Below are positions 49,670-60,736 of a stretch of DNA of 64,000 nt, in pieces (position 1 is the stretch's first letter; every line of letters starts with the position of its first letter). Below the pieces are notes generated by a model. The model was not told where the DNA came from. It worked only from the letters and a program-made list of their open reading frames with translations, and searched no databases. Where the stretch lies: the NCBI GenBank assembly GCA_008933995.1, contig WARS01000016.1, forward strand, positions 14,125,348 to 14,189,347. Reading direction: 5' to 3'. This stretch comes from Datnioides undecimradiatus. Taxonomy: Eukaryota; Chordata; Actinopteri; Lobotiformes; Datnioididae. The translations under genes and the position numbers were made by a program.

Positions 49670-51519
49670 CACTTGATTGAGCTGATAATTAAGAACATGT
49701 TGATTTACAACAGTATTTACTTTTCAGGCAGCAATTTTTGATACTCCAGCTATCTATGCTACCAAGCATGCACACACACATACTCACCTACATACACACA
49801 CTCACATCACTGAGATAACTTCTTGACATATAAAGTAGACATGTCTCTCTAAAATGGGAGTATTACACAGCCTACAGCTGCCTCCAGGGTCCACACATAA
49901 GAGGATCAAGTTGCTATTGCACAATTTTGTCATCATGTCACGGTAATAAACTTTTTAACCAAATTCAATTCTGTAAGTTTTGAGGCTGAAACTTTTTTTG
50001 ATGTTACCTTATGCAACACCACTGCAACATTTTCATGATATTTAGTGCTTGAGAGTTTTTGGTTTCATGTTTTGATGTGTGCGAGGCCCTTCTTTGAATT
50101 GTCACTGAGGCTTGTAAACATGTACACATTTTGCATACAAGATGCACATTTCCCTCAAAGTAAAATCTACAAAACAATACCAATGAAAGTTTTAGCTGCT
50201 CTGTTTTATACCATCTTTGGTCTCTGAATCTGCTCTTTCTGCTTGACCACTCTTTTATATGGAAATAGAAGTGATTACCATATTGTTCTCCATGTTTGTC
50301 TTTTTTTCTGGCAGAGTGAGAACTGCTTAGTGCTTTCTTGCATGCATAATACTTGTCTGGGGTAATCTCGGTTTTTCAGTTAAGATGTCAAAACAAAAAA
50401 ATTGAATTAAAATAAACAATTGGAGTCTAAAATGTTTAATCGTTTAATTGTTTTTTATTTTTGAAAAATGGATTAAGCAATCTTGATGTCCTGTAAAATT
50501 CAAGGGGATTGTTTTGATTTGCCTTGACTTGATTTGAATAATGGAAAAAAAAATTAAAAAACAAAAATCAAGTATCAAGGTACGACTGTCAAATCACTTT
50601 TATTACATTGATATGCAATGAAGAGGTCAGTCTGTCAATGCCATTTTTTCCTTTGATACTAGAAGGTGAATAAAAGATAGACACAATGTAGGTCAGGCGA
50701 TACAAAGCACCAGAATACACTGATAATTGTACTGTGTGTGTGTATACTGTATATACTGAATATAGTATATATATACTGACATGTGTAGACAAACACACAC
50801 ACAGGACTGGACAGAGGGGCATATGCATCAGCTCATACAATAAGTAAGAATGTAATCTCTGGTTCTGCCCCATTTAACTAATACTTCATTAACTCAAACA
50901 CACACAGTACCCACAGCATATACAGTGGTCAACCTATGGGCAAAAATGAATGATGTGAGACCTCCATAAGCATCATGTGCTATTGCTCATTTTGTTCTTT
51001 TGTGTGTCCAGTAACATTGATAAATTGCCCCTTAGCAGATCAATACAGTCACTTGCCACTAAAAGGTGTAGCTGTATGGTACACTGCTTAAGAAAACATG
51101 GCTAGACATATCCCACACAAACATACACAGACAGACACAGCTAGGTGTTTGATATAGCAAACCATGATGTTTAAATCATGTGTCTGAAACCCAGTGAGTA
51201 AAAAAAGTCACACCTTTATAAATGTGCAGGTTATTGAAATCTAAAAACAGAAATAACAAAAATGTAAATGTCAGCCTTGTTCCATATTTAATGTGATCTT
51301 ATAATGAACAAAGCAATTTAAACAAAATAAAAACAAATAAACAAAATACAACACCTTGATTGCAATGCGATGCAATTTTATGTGTGTAGACATTTTATGT
51401 GCACAGTGTTGACAACAATGATGTGGCACTGGCCTGGTTCATCTGTCAAACATGTCCTCCTATGTAATTCTCCGAGATGCTTCCTCCTCCTGTGCATCTC
51501 TCTCTTGTTCCTGCTGCTC

Positions 51520-51970
51520 CAAAGGTCTATTTTAAGTTTCCCCTTATTCGCGAACATGCTACCCCAGGGGGAAATCGTGTGTAGACACAGTATTAATTTC
51601 CACTGCTACATGGACCTGTTAACACCTAGTACCACTGTTGTTTTGTCTCGCTTTACTAAAATTAAAACCTGGATGGCCAAAAACTTCCTGCAGTTAAATG
51701 AGTCCAAAATAGAACTCATTATAATCACCCCCTCTGGCTTCAGCACCAGCAACATTAATAATCTCTCTTCTAGTTTGGATGGCTTGCCCAGTGATGTTCC
51801 TAAAGAGGGCCACAGTCTTTGAGTTATTTTTGATTGAGTTGTGTCTTATTGCTCAGGTTACCAAAATGCTGAAATTGTGCTTTGTACAAGTGACACAGCT
51901 GACCAAAACCAGGTCATTCCTTCCACTTGCAGACTTAGGAAAGGTCATCCATGCCTTATCAATAATAATA
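51520..51970 (+). pseudogene. LINE (L2/CR1-type) reverse transcriptase fragment, frameshifted
   Basis: The first frame (to 51822) contains MLPQGEIVCRHSINFHCY, matching the RT segment just before the catalytic YADD box. The aspartate box itself is lost: the sequence jumps from HCY to a TKIKTWMAKNFLQLNESKIE segment, which corresponds to the conserved I-K-x-W-M-x-x-N-F-L-x-L-N-x-x-K-T-E thumb motif. A frameshift near 51815 moves the continuation (VTKMLKLCFVQVTQLTKTRS and LADLGKVIHAL) into another frame; it matches the F-F-x-L-R-x-I-x-x-x-R and K-L-I-H-A-F region. Missing catalytic residues and the frame break make it non-functional. The 5' part and endonuclease are absent. Confidence 0.8.
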
Positions 51971-52045
51971 TAAAAACATATATAATATACATATTATATA
52001 TAGTATAAAAAGATATAATATACATAATATATACTATTCAATATC
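51963..52045. repeat. AT-rich TATA/ATAT tract
   Basis: About 80 bases of nearly pure A/T with repeated AATATACATAATATATA-type words directly follow the LINE fragment. It may be an expanded tail or an independent low-complexity tract. Confidence 0.85.
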
Positions 52046-52239
52046 TAATAAGATTTAAATACTCTGCTGCTTTTGGAAGAGATAGAAAAGTTTTGTATAG
52101 CCCCTCTTACACAGATTCTTAATGCTAAGTAGCCCGCTGCTCTCCTACCCCGCATTATTTCATGGCATTTTATTGAATGTGTTGGTGTGTGTTTTTGTGT
52201 ATGGACATGTATTTTTGATGTTGTTGGGACAGTAATCTT

Positions 52240-52330
52240 TTTACACAGTTACACTGATGGGACTCGCTTGTGGGGACAAAATACAAGTCCCTATAACATA
52301 AATCATTAAATTTTAGGGTGAAGACTTGCT
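52240..52330. repeat. fragment of teleost GTCC/GTGGGGAC-type repeat
   Basis: CTTGTGGGGACAAAATACAA followed by GTCCCTATAACATAAAT resembles a common fish repeat (GTGGGGACxxxTxxAAGTCCCCATAAC). It is flanked by TG-rich sequence as usual for that family. The boundaries are approximate. Confidence 0.5.
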
Positions 52331-52906
52331 TTGAAGTTAGGGTAAAGAAAAGTATCCAGGAAATGAAATGAAATGCATTCTAAAATTTGAACGTGCACCC
52401 TTTGTCTGTGCATTTGTTTGTGTGTGTGTTCATTCTGAGGGCTCCTTGACTGCATGCCAGCCAGGAGACAAGAGAACCTTGGGTAATTGGACTCCTGTGT
52501 GGCCCTGCATGGCACTGGAATTGTGTCTGGGATCATTGCCATCTTGAGTTTCTGTGTGTGTGTGTGTGTGTTACTGATGTCTGCTTTGAATCTCTGAATA
52601 GGGTCTTTTCTGCATGTCAGCATTCATGCAAGTAGAGTAATGTGTTTCTGTGGAACACTGATATGCATTGTGGTTTTGTGTAAGTGTGTTCCAAATTGAG
52701 GCACAACCCCAATGAATTTGGATTTCAAGTTTTTTTTTATATGTTTTTATCCTGTGACTTTTATTTAATTTGTTAACTGACTTTATATTTTCCTACCAAT
52801 ATTTGAACTTCTTCATCAAGTAAGCATTTATAAAATATGCATTGTCAAAGGCACTGTTTCATTAAACCTTTAAAACCATAGTGCACAGGTGCATGCAGCA
52901 AATGTA

Positions 52907-52909
<3 letters not shown>

Positions 52910-52937
<28 letters not shown>
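52910..52937. repeat. (CA)n microsatellite
   Basis: A CA run of about 28 bases preceded by GTACGCG. Confidence 0.93.
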
Positions 52938-55900
52938 TCTTACACGGTGAGCTTGTGTTGTGAGAGCAGCAGGGTCTGCCATTATGTGCTGTGGCTCAAA
53001 ACCCTCTACAAATAGGTTAAAAAAAGACCTAAGCATGAGAGAGCCTGTGGCACATGTATTGGAGCTCTACAGTGATTACTTCATCATTGTGTGACTTGTC
53101 ACTAAGCACATTCGGTACTGAACAATTCACAGAAAATTCAGACAGAATCAAATAAAAAAAAACACAATTCTACGTACGTACGTATATGTCACATTTATTT
53201 ATTTATTTATTCATTCATTTATTTTAATTGAAAGTTCCAGGAAATTCAGAGGTCTTTCAAAGGTTCAGTAAATGCATGCTGATGCAATGAGTAATCACAA
53301 AATAATTTTGATTACGATTATTGCCTTTCAAATGAAATCCACTGAATGGTGCCCCACAAGATCTATTGTTGGATGTGTTATGGTTGAATAGCTGAATGCC
53401 AAAAGAGTGGGATTACAGGAAAAGAACAAGACAAACAGACTGCTGATGGAAAATGAAGAATTGAGGAGCTGCTTTTATTCTGCTGTGCTGCTGCTCTCTT
53501 GGCCATTGATACATTACAGTCTGTTTTTCTTTTTTGTTTTGAATCCCAATTAGCATTGCTGCAAAACCTTCTCTGCCTTGTGTCATTGCTCCTCGTCTCT
53601 GTGATAACAGACAGAGGGACATACAGGAGACTGATAGACATCTGTGGGCAAACAAAAGGACTGACTGAGCTTAATCGTTGCATAATGAAAATATGCACAT
53701 ACTGTGTTATTGCTTCCTCAATAAATAACCAGAGATGGTATAGAATTCATTATGAATTACATCTTTTTCTGCTCTTCAAGGAACACTGTGTATGTGTGCT
53801 CAGTGGGATGCTGGACATGAAGCATTTGGTGAGGATATATATATAATTTAGCAAGATAAATGTATGCAGCCTGTTTATGGATTATGTTTCAATCTAGAGG
53901 CATTACCAAGCTGACATAATGTGTAATACTGTAAATTAGCGATCAAATGTCAGTGTATCGACATTTCAGGCTATTTAATTAAGACAGACTATGATGTGCT
54001 CATGTTTGCTGCAACTGCAATCCAGGGGGGAACTCTGTGCAGACTTTATCTTTATATAATCTGATAAATAAGCTGGGGCTTTGAAGAGAAAGTAGTGCAG
54101 TGGAATATGGTCCACTATATTAACAAGCAAACCCTCAAAGTGGGCCCCCTAAGCACCTGATAAAATGTTTTGCTTTAAGCTTTATAAGATAAGAGTTAAT
54201 TAACAATCCAAATGCAATAAGTGCCAGCTGGTGGTGTTGTCGCTCCTGTCTTAAGGAGTGTATCACCTAAGGCATGTTTTTGTATGTCACTCCTTTAACA
54301 AGTCTAAATAATGCTGGCGCAAGCTCGCTTTTCCCTGTCATTTCTGAAATGTGATTGGTTCTCATTGAGTGAGCTCTTTGAATAGGCCTCTTTAACTATG
54401 AGAGTTCTCCATTATCTATGAGGATGGAGGCAGACATTGTACTGCTAATGGCAACAAGACTAATGAGGGGCACCGCACTCCAGGCAGAGTGCTCACTTGA
54501 AATCCCATCATGCAATTCCATAATGTGTTACAGGGCTATGAAACACAGAAGGCAGCTGGCTTCTAAAATGGCAGGATACAAGCAACAATACAGCTGGGAC
54601 TGTAAAAAAATAAAAAATAATGAATTTAAGGATTACACTACTTGCTATGTTGAAATGCAAGCTATTGGACTTGAAAAGTTTTCAATTCTGCCTTATCCAA
54701 TACTCACATGCATGTACACTGATATGTCACTGGTTCCTGTAAATGTCTGATGCAATGTCATGCAATGTTTAAGAGATGCGGAACAAAGTCCTGGTTCTGT
54801 GTAGAAATGTATTACAAAGTTCACCTGAGGTTAATATGAATCTTTGGATTTCAGAGTTAATAAAAATAAACAAATAAAAGGGCATTTTTCAAAAAATAGC
54901 TGGAGTAAAGGTGTCATAACATGACCACAAATTCATTACTACAGCTAGAAGGTGCCCCCTTGATTATAACACAGACATCTGAAATCTCATATGAGCTTCA
55001 TCAGAATTTTAGAATGCATTTTTAAACAAACATGTCAGACTGTTGCAGTGTACATATGGAGTATTATGTGTATTTAACAATGTTTTTCAGGACATAAAAA
55101 ACTTTAACTAAAAACAGTAACAGTTTTGTCCCTTGATTTTCATTAAGCAAAATTACATTGTTTAAGTATTGTCAGTTTTACTACTATTATTTTTCAATAT
55201 TTGTATAACCTTTGATTATGATTTTTAATTGTATCCCTGTTTTGTTTGTTTTGTAAAAAAAAAAAAATTCTGTAGAATTTTCAACAATTGCCCTAACATC
55301 CTGTTGTATTGAACAATACAGGACCACTGACTAGCTTTTAACCACACTTTACAACCACCACACTTCAATGGTAAGGAAAACCCAGAAAGTGGACCTTAAA
55401 ATTATTCTGTGAAATTGCTTAATCTGTAGTTATGATAGCTGTTCAGTTCAATTCACCAGACAAAAAAGGCCATACCACTCTCATGTAGAAACCACATGCT
55501 GAATTTGTTGATTAACATTATTATCTAATTTTCATTTGTCACATCTATGCCGAACTCTCTAATCCATGTGTTTTCACTGAGGTGGTTAGCAACTGCCAGC
55601 AGAGCTCCTGTAAGTGCAGCCTATCAAATGACTCTTAGAATCAGCAGCACTGCCCAAAAGACTCCATTGTAAAACTAGCATAGCGAGATGAAATTCACTG
55701 GGGGTACAAAATGCATTACAGTCTCCATTAGCCTCTGGCCTCATCTGTCACAGAAATTCGAGCTAAGTAAGAGCTAGCAGACCACTCACAGGTCAGATAT
55801 CGGAAAGCAGGTCTGTCAGCACGGTAACAGAGAGGCCCTTAAGTCAATCAATGAGCTAAAACTGAGTCAAACAAGGATGTGAAACTGGATGCAATATACC

Positions 55901-56711
55901 ACATACTCAGGAATAATATTTCTTCTCTCTGTAAGTATGTAGTGGTGTTTGTGTGTGCATGTCTTGAAGGTCTTCTTTTTATCAAATTTGACTTGAAGGA
56001 AGTTTTAGGAGTATATGTATCTATGGTCAGACATACATTTGGATCTCACAACATCAAAGTTAAGCACCTGACACTCACATAACCTCAATACATCATTTCG
56101 TTTCTTTCTATTTTCTCTCTCTCCAGCTCCCATTACATCCATTGACCATCTGTTGTTGTTGATGTTGCTGCTGTAAGGTACAACAGCCAGATCATTACAC
56201 ATGCAGCTCTTTTCATCCTGTTTGTTTGAATTATGTTTTGCCAAAGGCTTCCCCTGTGCCCCTTGCCTTGACTTTGATTGAATTCAGCACTACCCATATG
56301 ATGCTATCTGATCAACAAACACACTTGTAATTCAACTTTCAGCCAAAACACAATTTAGTTTTAATAGCTTTTTCAATATATATAGTTTTTTTGCTTCACT
56401 TCAGGGAATCAGATTTTAACTTTGATATGAGAAAATCTTTCCCAAAGCAAGGGCAGATGTAAACAGGGATGTTGTCGGGTTACTTTGTGACCTCCTTCCT
56501 TTGAAGGGCATGCTGGTGGGCTTTATCATTTTGGCATGCAATGCAAGGAGTTCCCTCCACTGTGACAACCACAGTTTTTGTTCAAATTCGTCTGTTCTTG
56601 AGCTCAGGCCTCATACTGCCATCTATACAGTCCATTTCTCTAGCTCGTTGCTGAGTATCTCAGCAGGCAGGTTGACTGTAACAGCTCCAGGGTTGGGGGC
56701 TTTGAATTCTT

Positions 56712-56734
56712 AAAAAAAAAAAAAAAAAAAAAAA
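56712..56734. repeat. poly(A) tract, 23 bases
   Basis: A pure A run on the + strand preceded by GAATTCTT. It could be the tail of a processed retrocopy, but no source transcript was recognised immediately upstream. Confidence 0.9.
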
Positions 56735-57155
56735 GTAAACACCTTGTGTTTTTATGTAACACTAAAACTTTTTTAAAAACAAAAAGTGCTTTTGTGCTAA
56801 GAACTCACTGCTTTGGTGTCTGCATTTCTCAAAGATCAGCTGCCAATCAAACAGGATTTTCTGCTGATGATGTTCAGTTGCTGTCTGTGTAGCTGGTGCT
56901 CTTTGTCTATTCAGCCATGACTTCTCCTGCTAACCACTCAGCTTTTCTGATGATGTAACTCAACACTCTTTGCTTTCCAGATGATTACAGCAGACATCAA
57001 TAACATCTGTAGTCATGACATTTCCAATAGATGCCTCTCACTTCTGGAAAAATCACTTAGTCTGCCTTGAAACCTAGAACAAGACCATGAGTCTACTGCC
57101 ACACTGGCACCATGTCAGGCTGTGAGGCTTGGATGCAGAGGCACCTTGAGGTACA

Positions 57156-57530
57156 GCTAATATCCACATGCTAACATGCTCACAACGGCACGGTTATGTT
57201 AAGTACAACTTTACAATGTTCACCGTCTTAGTATAGACGGTAATTTGAAGGCTGATGGAAACTAATGGACAAACTTAAACTTTGACTGGATGATGACCCA
57301 AGAAGAAAAGTCAGGTCATCACAGTGATCACAGTTCATCCTGTCTAAACTACATGACATGACAGTCTTTCCAGAAGTTGGCTTCCTTCTCATTCAAAAGT
57401 AAAAATGTCAGCCTTGCAGTGGCAGAAGATGAAAATTCAGGATATCAATAAAGTCAGTAGGATTCATCTTTTGGGCTCTGTGAATGTCTGTCCAAAATTT
57501 CATGGCAGCTCTCTGTATCACTACAGTTGT
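57156..57530. mobile_element. teleost interspersed repeat with two internal related units
   Basis: It begins with ATGCTAACATGCTCACAA and TTACAATGTTCACCGTCTTA, both typical of a very common teleost repeat. Two related blocks follow about 125 bases apart: AAAAGTCAGGTCATCACAGT with GTTCATCCTG (from 57307), and AAAATTCAGGATATCAATAA with AGTCAGTAGGATTCATC (from 57432). The second is followed by GAATGTCTGTCCAAAATTTC and ATGGCA. The remembered consensus has the same repeated block (AAAAGTCAGGGGATCACCAA). The element class is unknown to me. Confidence 0.65.
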
Positions 57531-58100
57531 AGCTGATCAGATGACCAGAGATGGAGCATAGACCAGTAGAAGTTGATTGGTGTCCTCTTTGGTTATTTTG
57601 ATTCAGACACACGTAGACACTCGTGAACAACAGCAGCATAACATGAACGCGCAGCATAAAAACTCTTGACCCTGTAAAAGACATTAACAGAGGGCTACAT
57701 TTACACATCTACATTTATACATTTTCACAATAAATGGAAGGATAAAACCAAAATCAGTTCTATCCTTCCACTGGTTGGTATATACTACAAATAAAGAGCC
57801 CAGAAAACCTTTTTAATTTAATTAAAAGTACCCTCAGCACCCCTTTTTCACATTTTGTTGAATACATTTGACTCCAAGCTAACACTTGCTGCATGTACAC
57901 CTTCTTCTTACTGCTCCTTTTTGTAACAAAAGCAGAATGTTTTTTTCCAAGTTAATAATACATGCTTGGATACTGTGGTAGCTCAGTCGGCTGAAGTGCA
58001 CTTCGTGTTCTCACAGAGAAAAGAGAAAACTCACTCCAAAAATACTGTCTATCATGTTTCTCTGCTTTTCTGAGTTCAGTTCTGTGTGTGTGTGTTGCAG

Positions 58101-58232
58101 GTTCCTTGGAGTGCCCCCAGGCAGAGGCAGTTGCCCACTGACTGGCCCGCTGCCCTTTGACCTCATCTACACCGACTACCACGGCCTGCAGCAGATGAAG
58201 CAACACATGGGGCTCTCACTCAAGAAACACAA
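58101..58232 (+). CDS. mgat5b: mgat5b exon: catalytic domain segment PPGRGSCPL
   Basis: The acceptor TGTGTGTTGCAG is preceded by an almost pure TG run instead of a pyrimidine tract. The donor is ACAA|GTTAGT. The first base completes Gly from the previous exon, and two bases (AA) are carried on. The reading is FLGVPPGRGSCPLTGPLPFD, then LIYTDYHGLQQMKQHMGLSL and KKH. Human MGAT5B has NLGVPPGRGSCPLTMPLPFDLIYTDYHGLQQMKRHMGLSFKKYR, so identity is high. DLIYTDYHGLQQMK is a GT18-conserved core segment. The next exon should start with a cysteine-bearing string like CRIRVIDTFGTEP; nothing like it was seen to the window end. Confidence 0.97.
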
Positions 58233-58652
58233 GTTAGTAGATGTGCATTGTGTATGTTCATGGCTCAATTTTCTCACTGTGTGTGTTTGTGTGTGCGCTG
58301 CTTTACCCACGTATAGTTTTATGTGTGTGTTTGTGCTGGAGTGTGTGTGGGCGCATGTCAGCAATTTCTCATGCAGGCATATCGGTTTACAGGCTGTGTT
58401 TATGGATTAATTATTGCTGGTAATAAGGTGTACATGTCTCTGCCCAGATGTCTGACTGTAAGTCATTCACCTTGTTAAATTCACACACCCAATCTGTCAG
58501 ACACTCTTATATACACACACACACACAGACACACACATAGTAATAAACATTGTTTCCCTCCAGCCATTCATCTCTATCCAGTCACAGACATCAAAATGCA
58601 CAACATGTCAAACGCTCAATTTTGCATGTTGTGAAAGAAAGAGACAACAAAT

Positions 58653-58681
<29 letters not shown>
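58653..58681. repeat. (CA)n microsatellite
   Basis: A CA run of about 29 bases. Confidence 0.93.
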
Positions 58682-58683
<2 letters not shown>

Positions 58684-58776
58684 ATAGGCTCACACATACA
58701 TCATCAGCCATGCACTACCTGTCATTCACCGTTACTGTGTTGGCACACTTGTACCATCACCCCACCTTACATACAT

Positions 58777-58831
<55 letters not shown>
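58777..58831. repeat. (CA)27 microsatellite
   Basis: A CA run of about 55 bases ending in ATATAT, the second of two CA tracts within 200 bases. Confidence 0.96.
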
Positions 58832-58836
<5 letters not shown>

Positions 58837-60718
58837 CAGTTCATGTGTTGCACATTTCCAATCAAACCCTGTCTCAGCAGATTGTTATTGCCATTGTTTC
58901 GTTGCACTCAGGGGTTCACTGTCAACAGGAGGGTGGTGATTAAACATAAAAACATGAAGAGACAGGCAGACAGGAAAAGAAACGGGAGATGTCTGCCTCA
59001 TGAGAAAGAAGAAACATTAGTGAGACATTAGAAAGAAACAGGCAGAGAGAGGTTTTTATGCTCTTACAAAAGTGTGCTTCATGGCTTTTGGCATTGCTAC
59101 AAAGATGGAACAACTTGGAAAGTAGGCCATGACAGCCATGAGACTGAGGCAACAAAACAGTAAAGTAATACACAAAACAAAAAATTAAAGTGCCACAGTG
59201 CATTTGGGGGAAAAAAATCAGCTGCACAACCCAGCAGTGCACTGCAATGGAAGCTCATATTATCTTCAGAGGGCTTCCATGTTGTTATCTCTGAAATACA
59301 TTAAACCAAAAGTCCAGCATGAAACTTGTCCTCTCCAGACCATTAAAAACAGCATGTAGCCACCTCCCATGTCCCACTCACATATTTCCTCATACAATAA
59401 ATTGGCATCTCTGGCCACCTCCCTGTATGTGACAGAAGCAATTGACATTTTGCTTTCCTTGTTCTTGTTCCAAGTGTAAAGAGGCAACAATGAAAGATAA
59501 GAGGAGAGGGCACGTGTAAGTAAGGGGCCAAATGAGAGAGATAAAACAGTGACGGTATGCGCAGGGATGGTAACAAAAGAGACGAGACAGAACAGAGAAA
59601 GAGAAATACCACAAAAACAGATGAGTGGAAGGTGTCTGGACCAACCTGACACCACATATAAAGGGCTGCTCCATGTATTTTTAAAATCCAATTATGAGAG
59701 AGAGAAATGCATTACTAGTGGGCTGGGGAGCTATTTTCCCAGCACACAACCTGTTTTGCTGTCTTTCTCTTTCTAGTGCTTTTTCTCTCTTTCACACACA
59801 CAAAATCCCACAGTTCCATGCAGACAAGATGCCACTCAGCCAGCAGTCTTCACCTAATTGCTCGCTTAGGTCAGCAGTTCTCTGCTCCATCATTCGCACA
59901 TGGAGTCGTGATTTCTGCTTTTGCTGTGAGAATGTGACTGTGTTTGTGAGAGACAGTGTTTTGTAAGTCCTGAGAAGCTCGTGGGGAACAAATTATCTGA
60001 ATGTTTCAGCAATACAGACAGAACAAGGAACATCGAGACGATACGCCTCAGTGATCTCAAATATATGAAAAAGTTCTCTGGATGCTGAATTGCAACCAAA
60101 GGAGCATATACAGTTTTATGTAATTTACTCAAATTTGATATGTTATGTATACCAATCTACTGTAAAGCTACATTTCTTTTTCTGTTTCCCTATCAGGCAA
60201 TCGCTTCATCCATTTATCTTAACCCAACAATTCCAATCTCCCCCAGGGCAGGTCAAAGACATACCTCTGCTCCTCTCTCTCCTCCTCTCTCACTCTATCT
60301 TTCTCCACCTTCATCAGCTGTAAGAACAGTCTAGTTGAGCCCTGTGCACTGAAAGGCATCATTAATCAAGTACTCTGAGCTTTGGGGCCCTTCAGCTCCC
60401 TTTAATTACTTTTGTTTTATGTTCCTACCGACATCCACAATCATTTATTATGGCTGGACAACATGGTGCTGTCCTGTTGAGTGTGCTATTGTGTTTGTGT
60501 GTTTGCATGTCTGTGTATGTGTGTGCTTGTGCGTGGTGTGTGTGTGTGTGTGTGTGCATGTGCATGCGCGTGACTGTTAGAGATGCTGAAAGCCGATAGG
60601 AGGAGTCTTAAATCACGCCCACTCATCTGATAATAGGACTGGCATATTGATTTCCTCTGCATGCTGAATTTACTGCTCTGACAGAGGTGGATCATGGAAG
60701 ATATCCAGGGAAGGCCTG

Positions 60719-60736
60719 CAAAAAAAAAAAAAAAAA
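60719..60736. repeat. poly(A) tract
   Basis: An A run of about 18 bases following GGCCTGC. No retrocopy was recognised next to it. Confidence 0.85.

Larger units (their letters stand above)
35196..58100. other. mgat5b large intron (22905 bp)
   Basis: GT-AG intron, phase 2, between ...VKELQ and FLGVPPGRG. It carries most of the repeat relics: the element at 42510-42620, the MITE-like copy at 42728-42959, the hairpin at 45147-45206, the LINE reverse-transcriptase fragment at 51520-51970 with its AT-rich tail, the GTCC-type repeat at about 52240-52330, and the duplicated-unit repeat at 57156-57530. No protein-coding gene was recognised inside it on either strand. Confidence 0.93.
12163..58232 (+). 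other. mgat5b: mgat5b, partial gene (seven internal exons)
   Basis: This entry is the gene span. The joined exons give about 328 residues matching MGAT5B (GnT-Vb/GnT-IX), a Golgi type II membrane enzyme. It adds beta-1,6-linked GlcNAc from UDP-GlcNAc to alpha-mannose on N-glycans, and in brain to O-mannosyl glycans. The assignment to MGAT5B rather than MGAT5 rests on remembered paralogue-specific strings: ESRGVLRK, ERIQAIAQNVS, WMRARWTSDPCYAF, GFLTEESGDVFSP and GVPPGRGSCPL, where MGAT5 differs. All introns are GT-AG and the phases agree at every junction. Introns are 8246, 3048, 325, 4183, 6378 and 22905 bp. The anchor-encoding 5' exon(s) and most of the catalytic domain lie outside the window or were not detected. 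The human neighbourhood is 17q25, but no neighbouring gene is visible here. Confidence 0.93.

Noticed and set aside
54418..54750. 110-codon + strand open frame
   Set aside because: No domain or splice context; length is expected by chance in 64 kb.
58641..58835. Repeated CA tracts considered as a CRISPR-like or satellite array
   Set aside because: Simple dinucleotide runs with no conserved repeat/spacer layout, in a eukaryotic intron.
59266..59691. 141-codon minus-strand open frame with overlapping frames
   Set aside because: Three overlapping frames are open at once over the same bases, typical of chance in low-stop sequence; no family resemblance.
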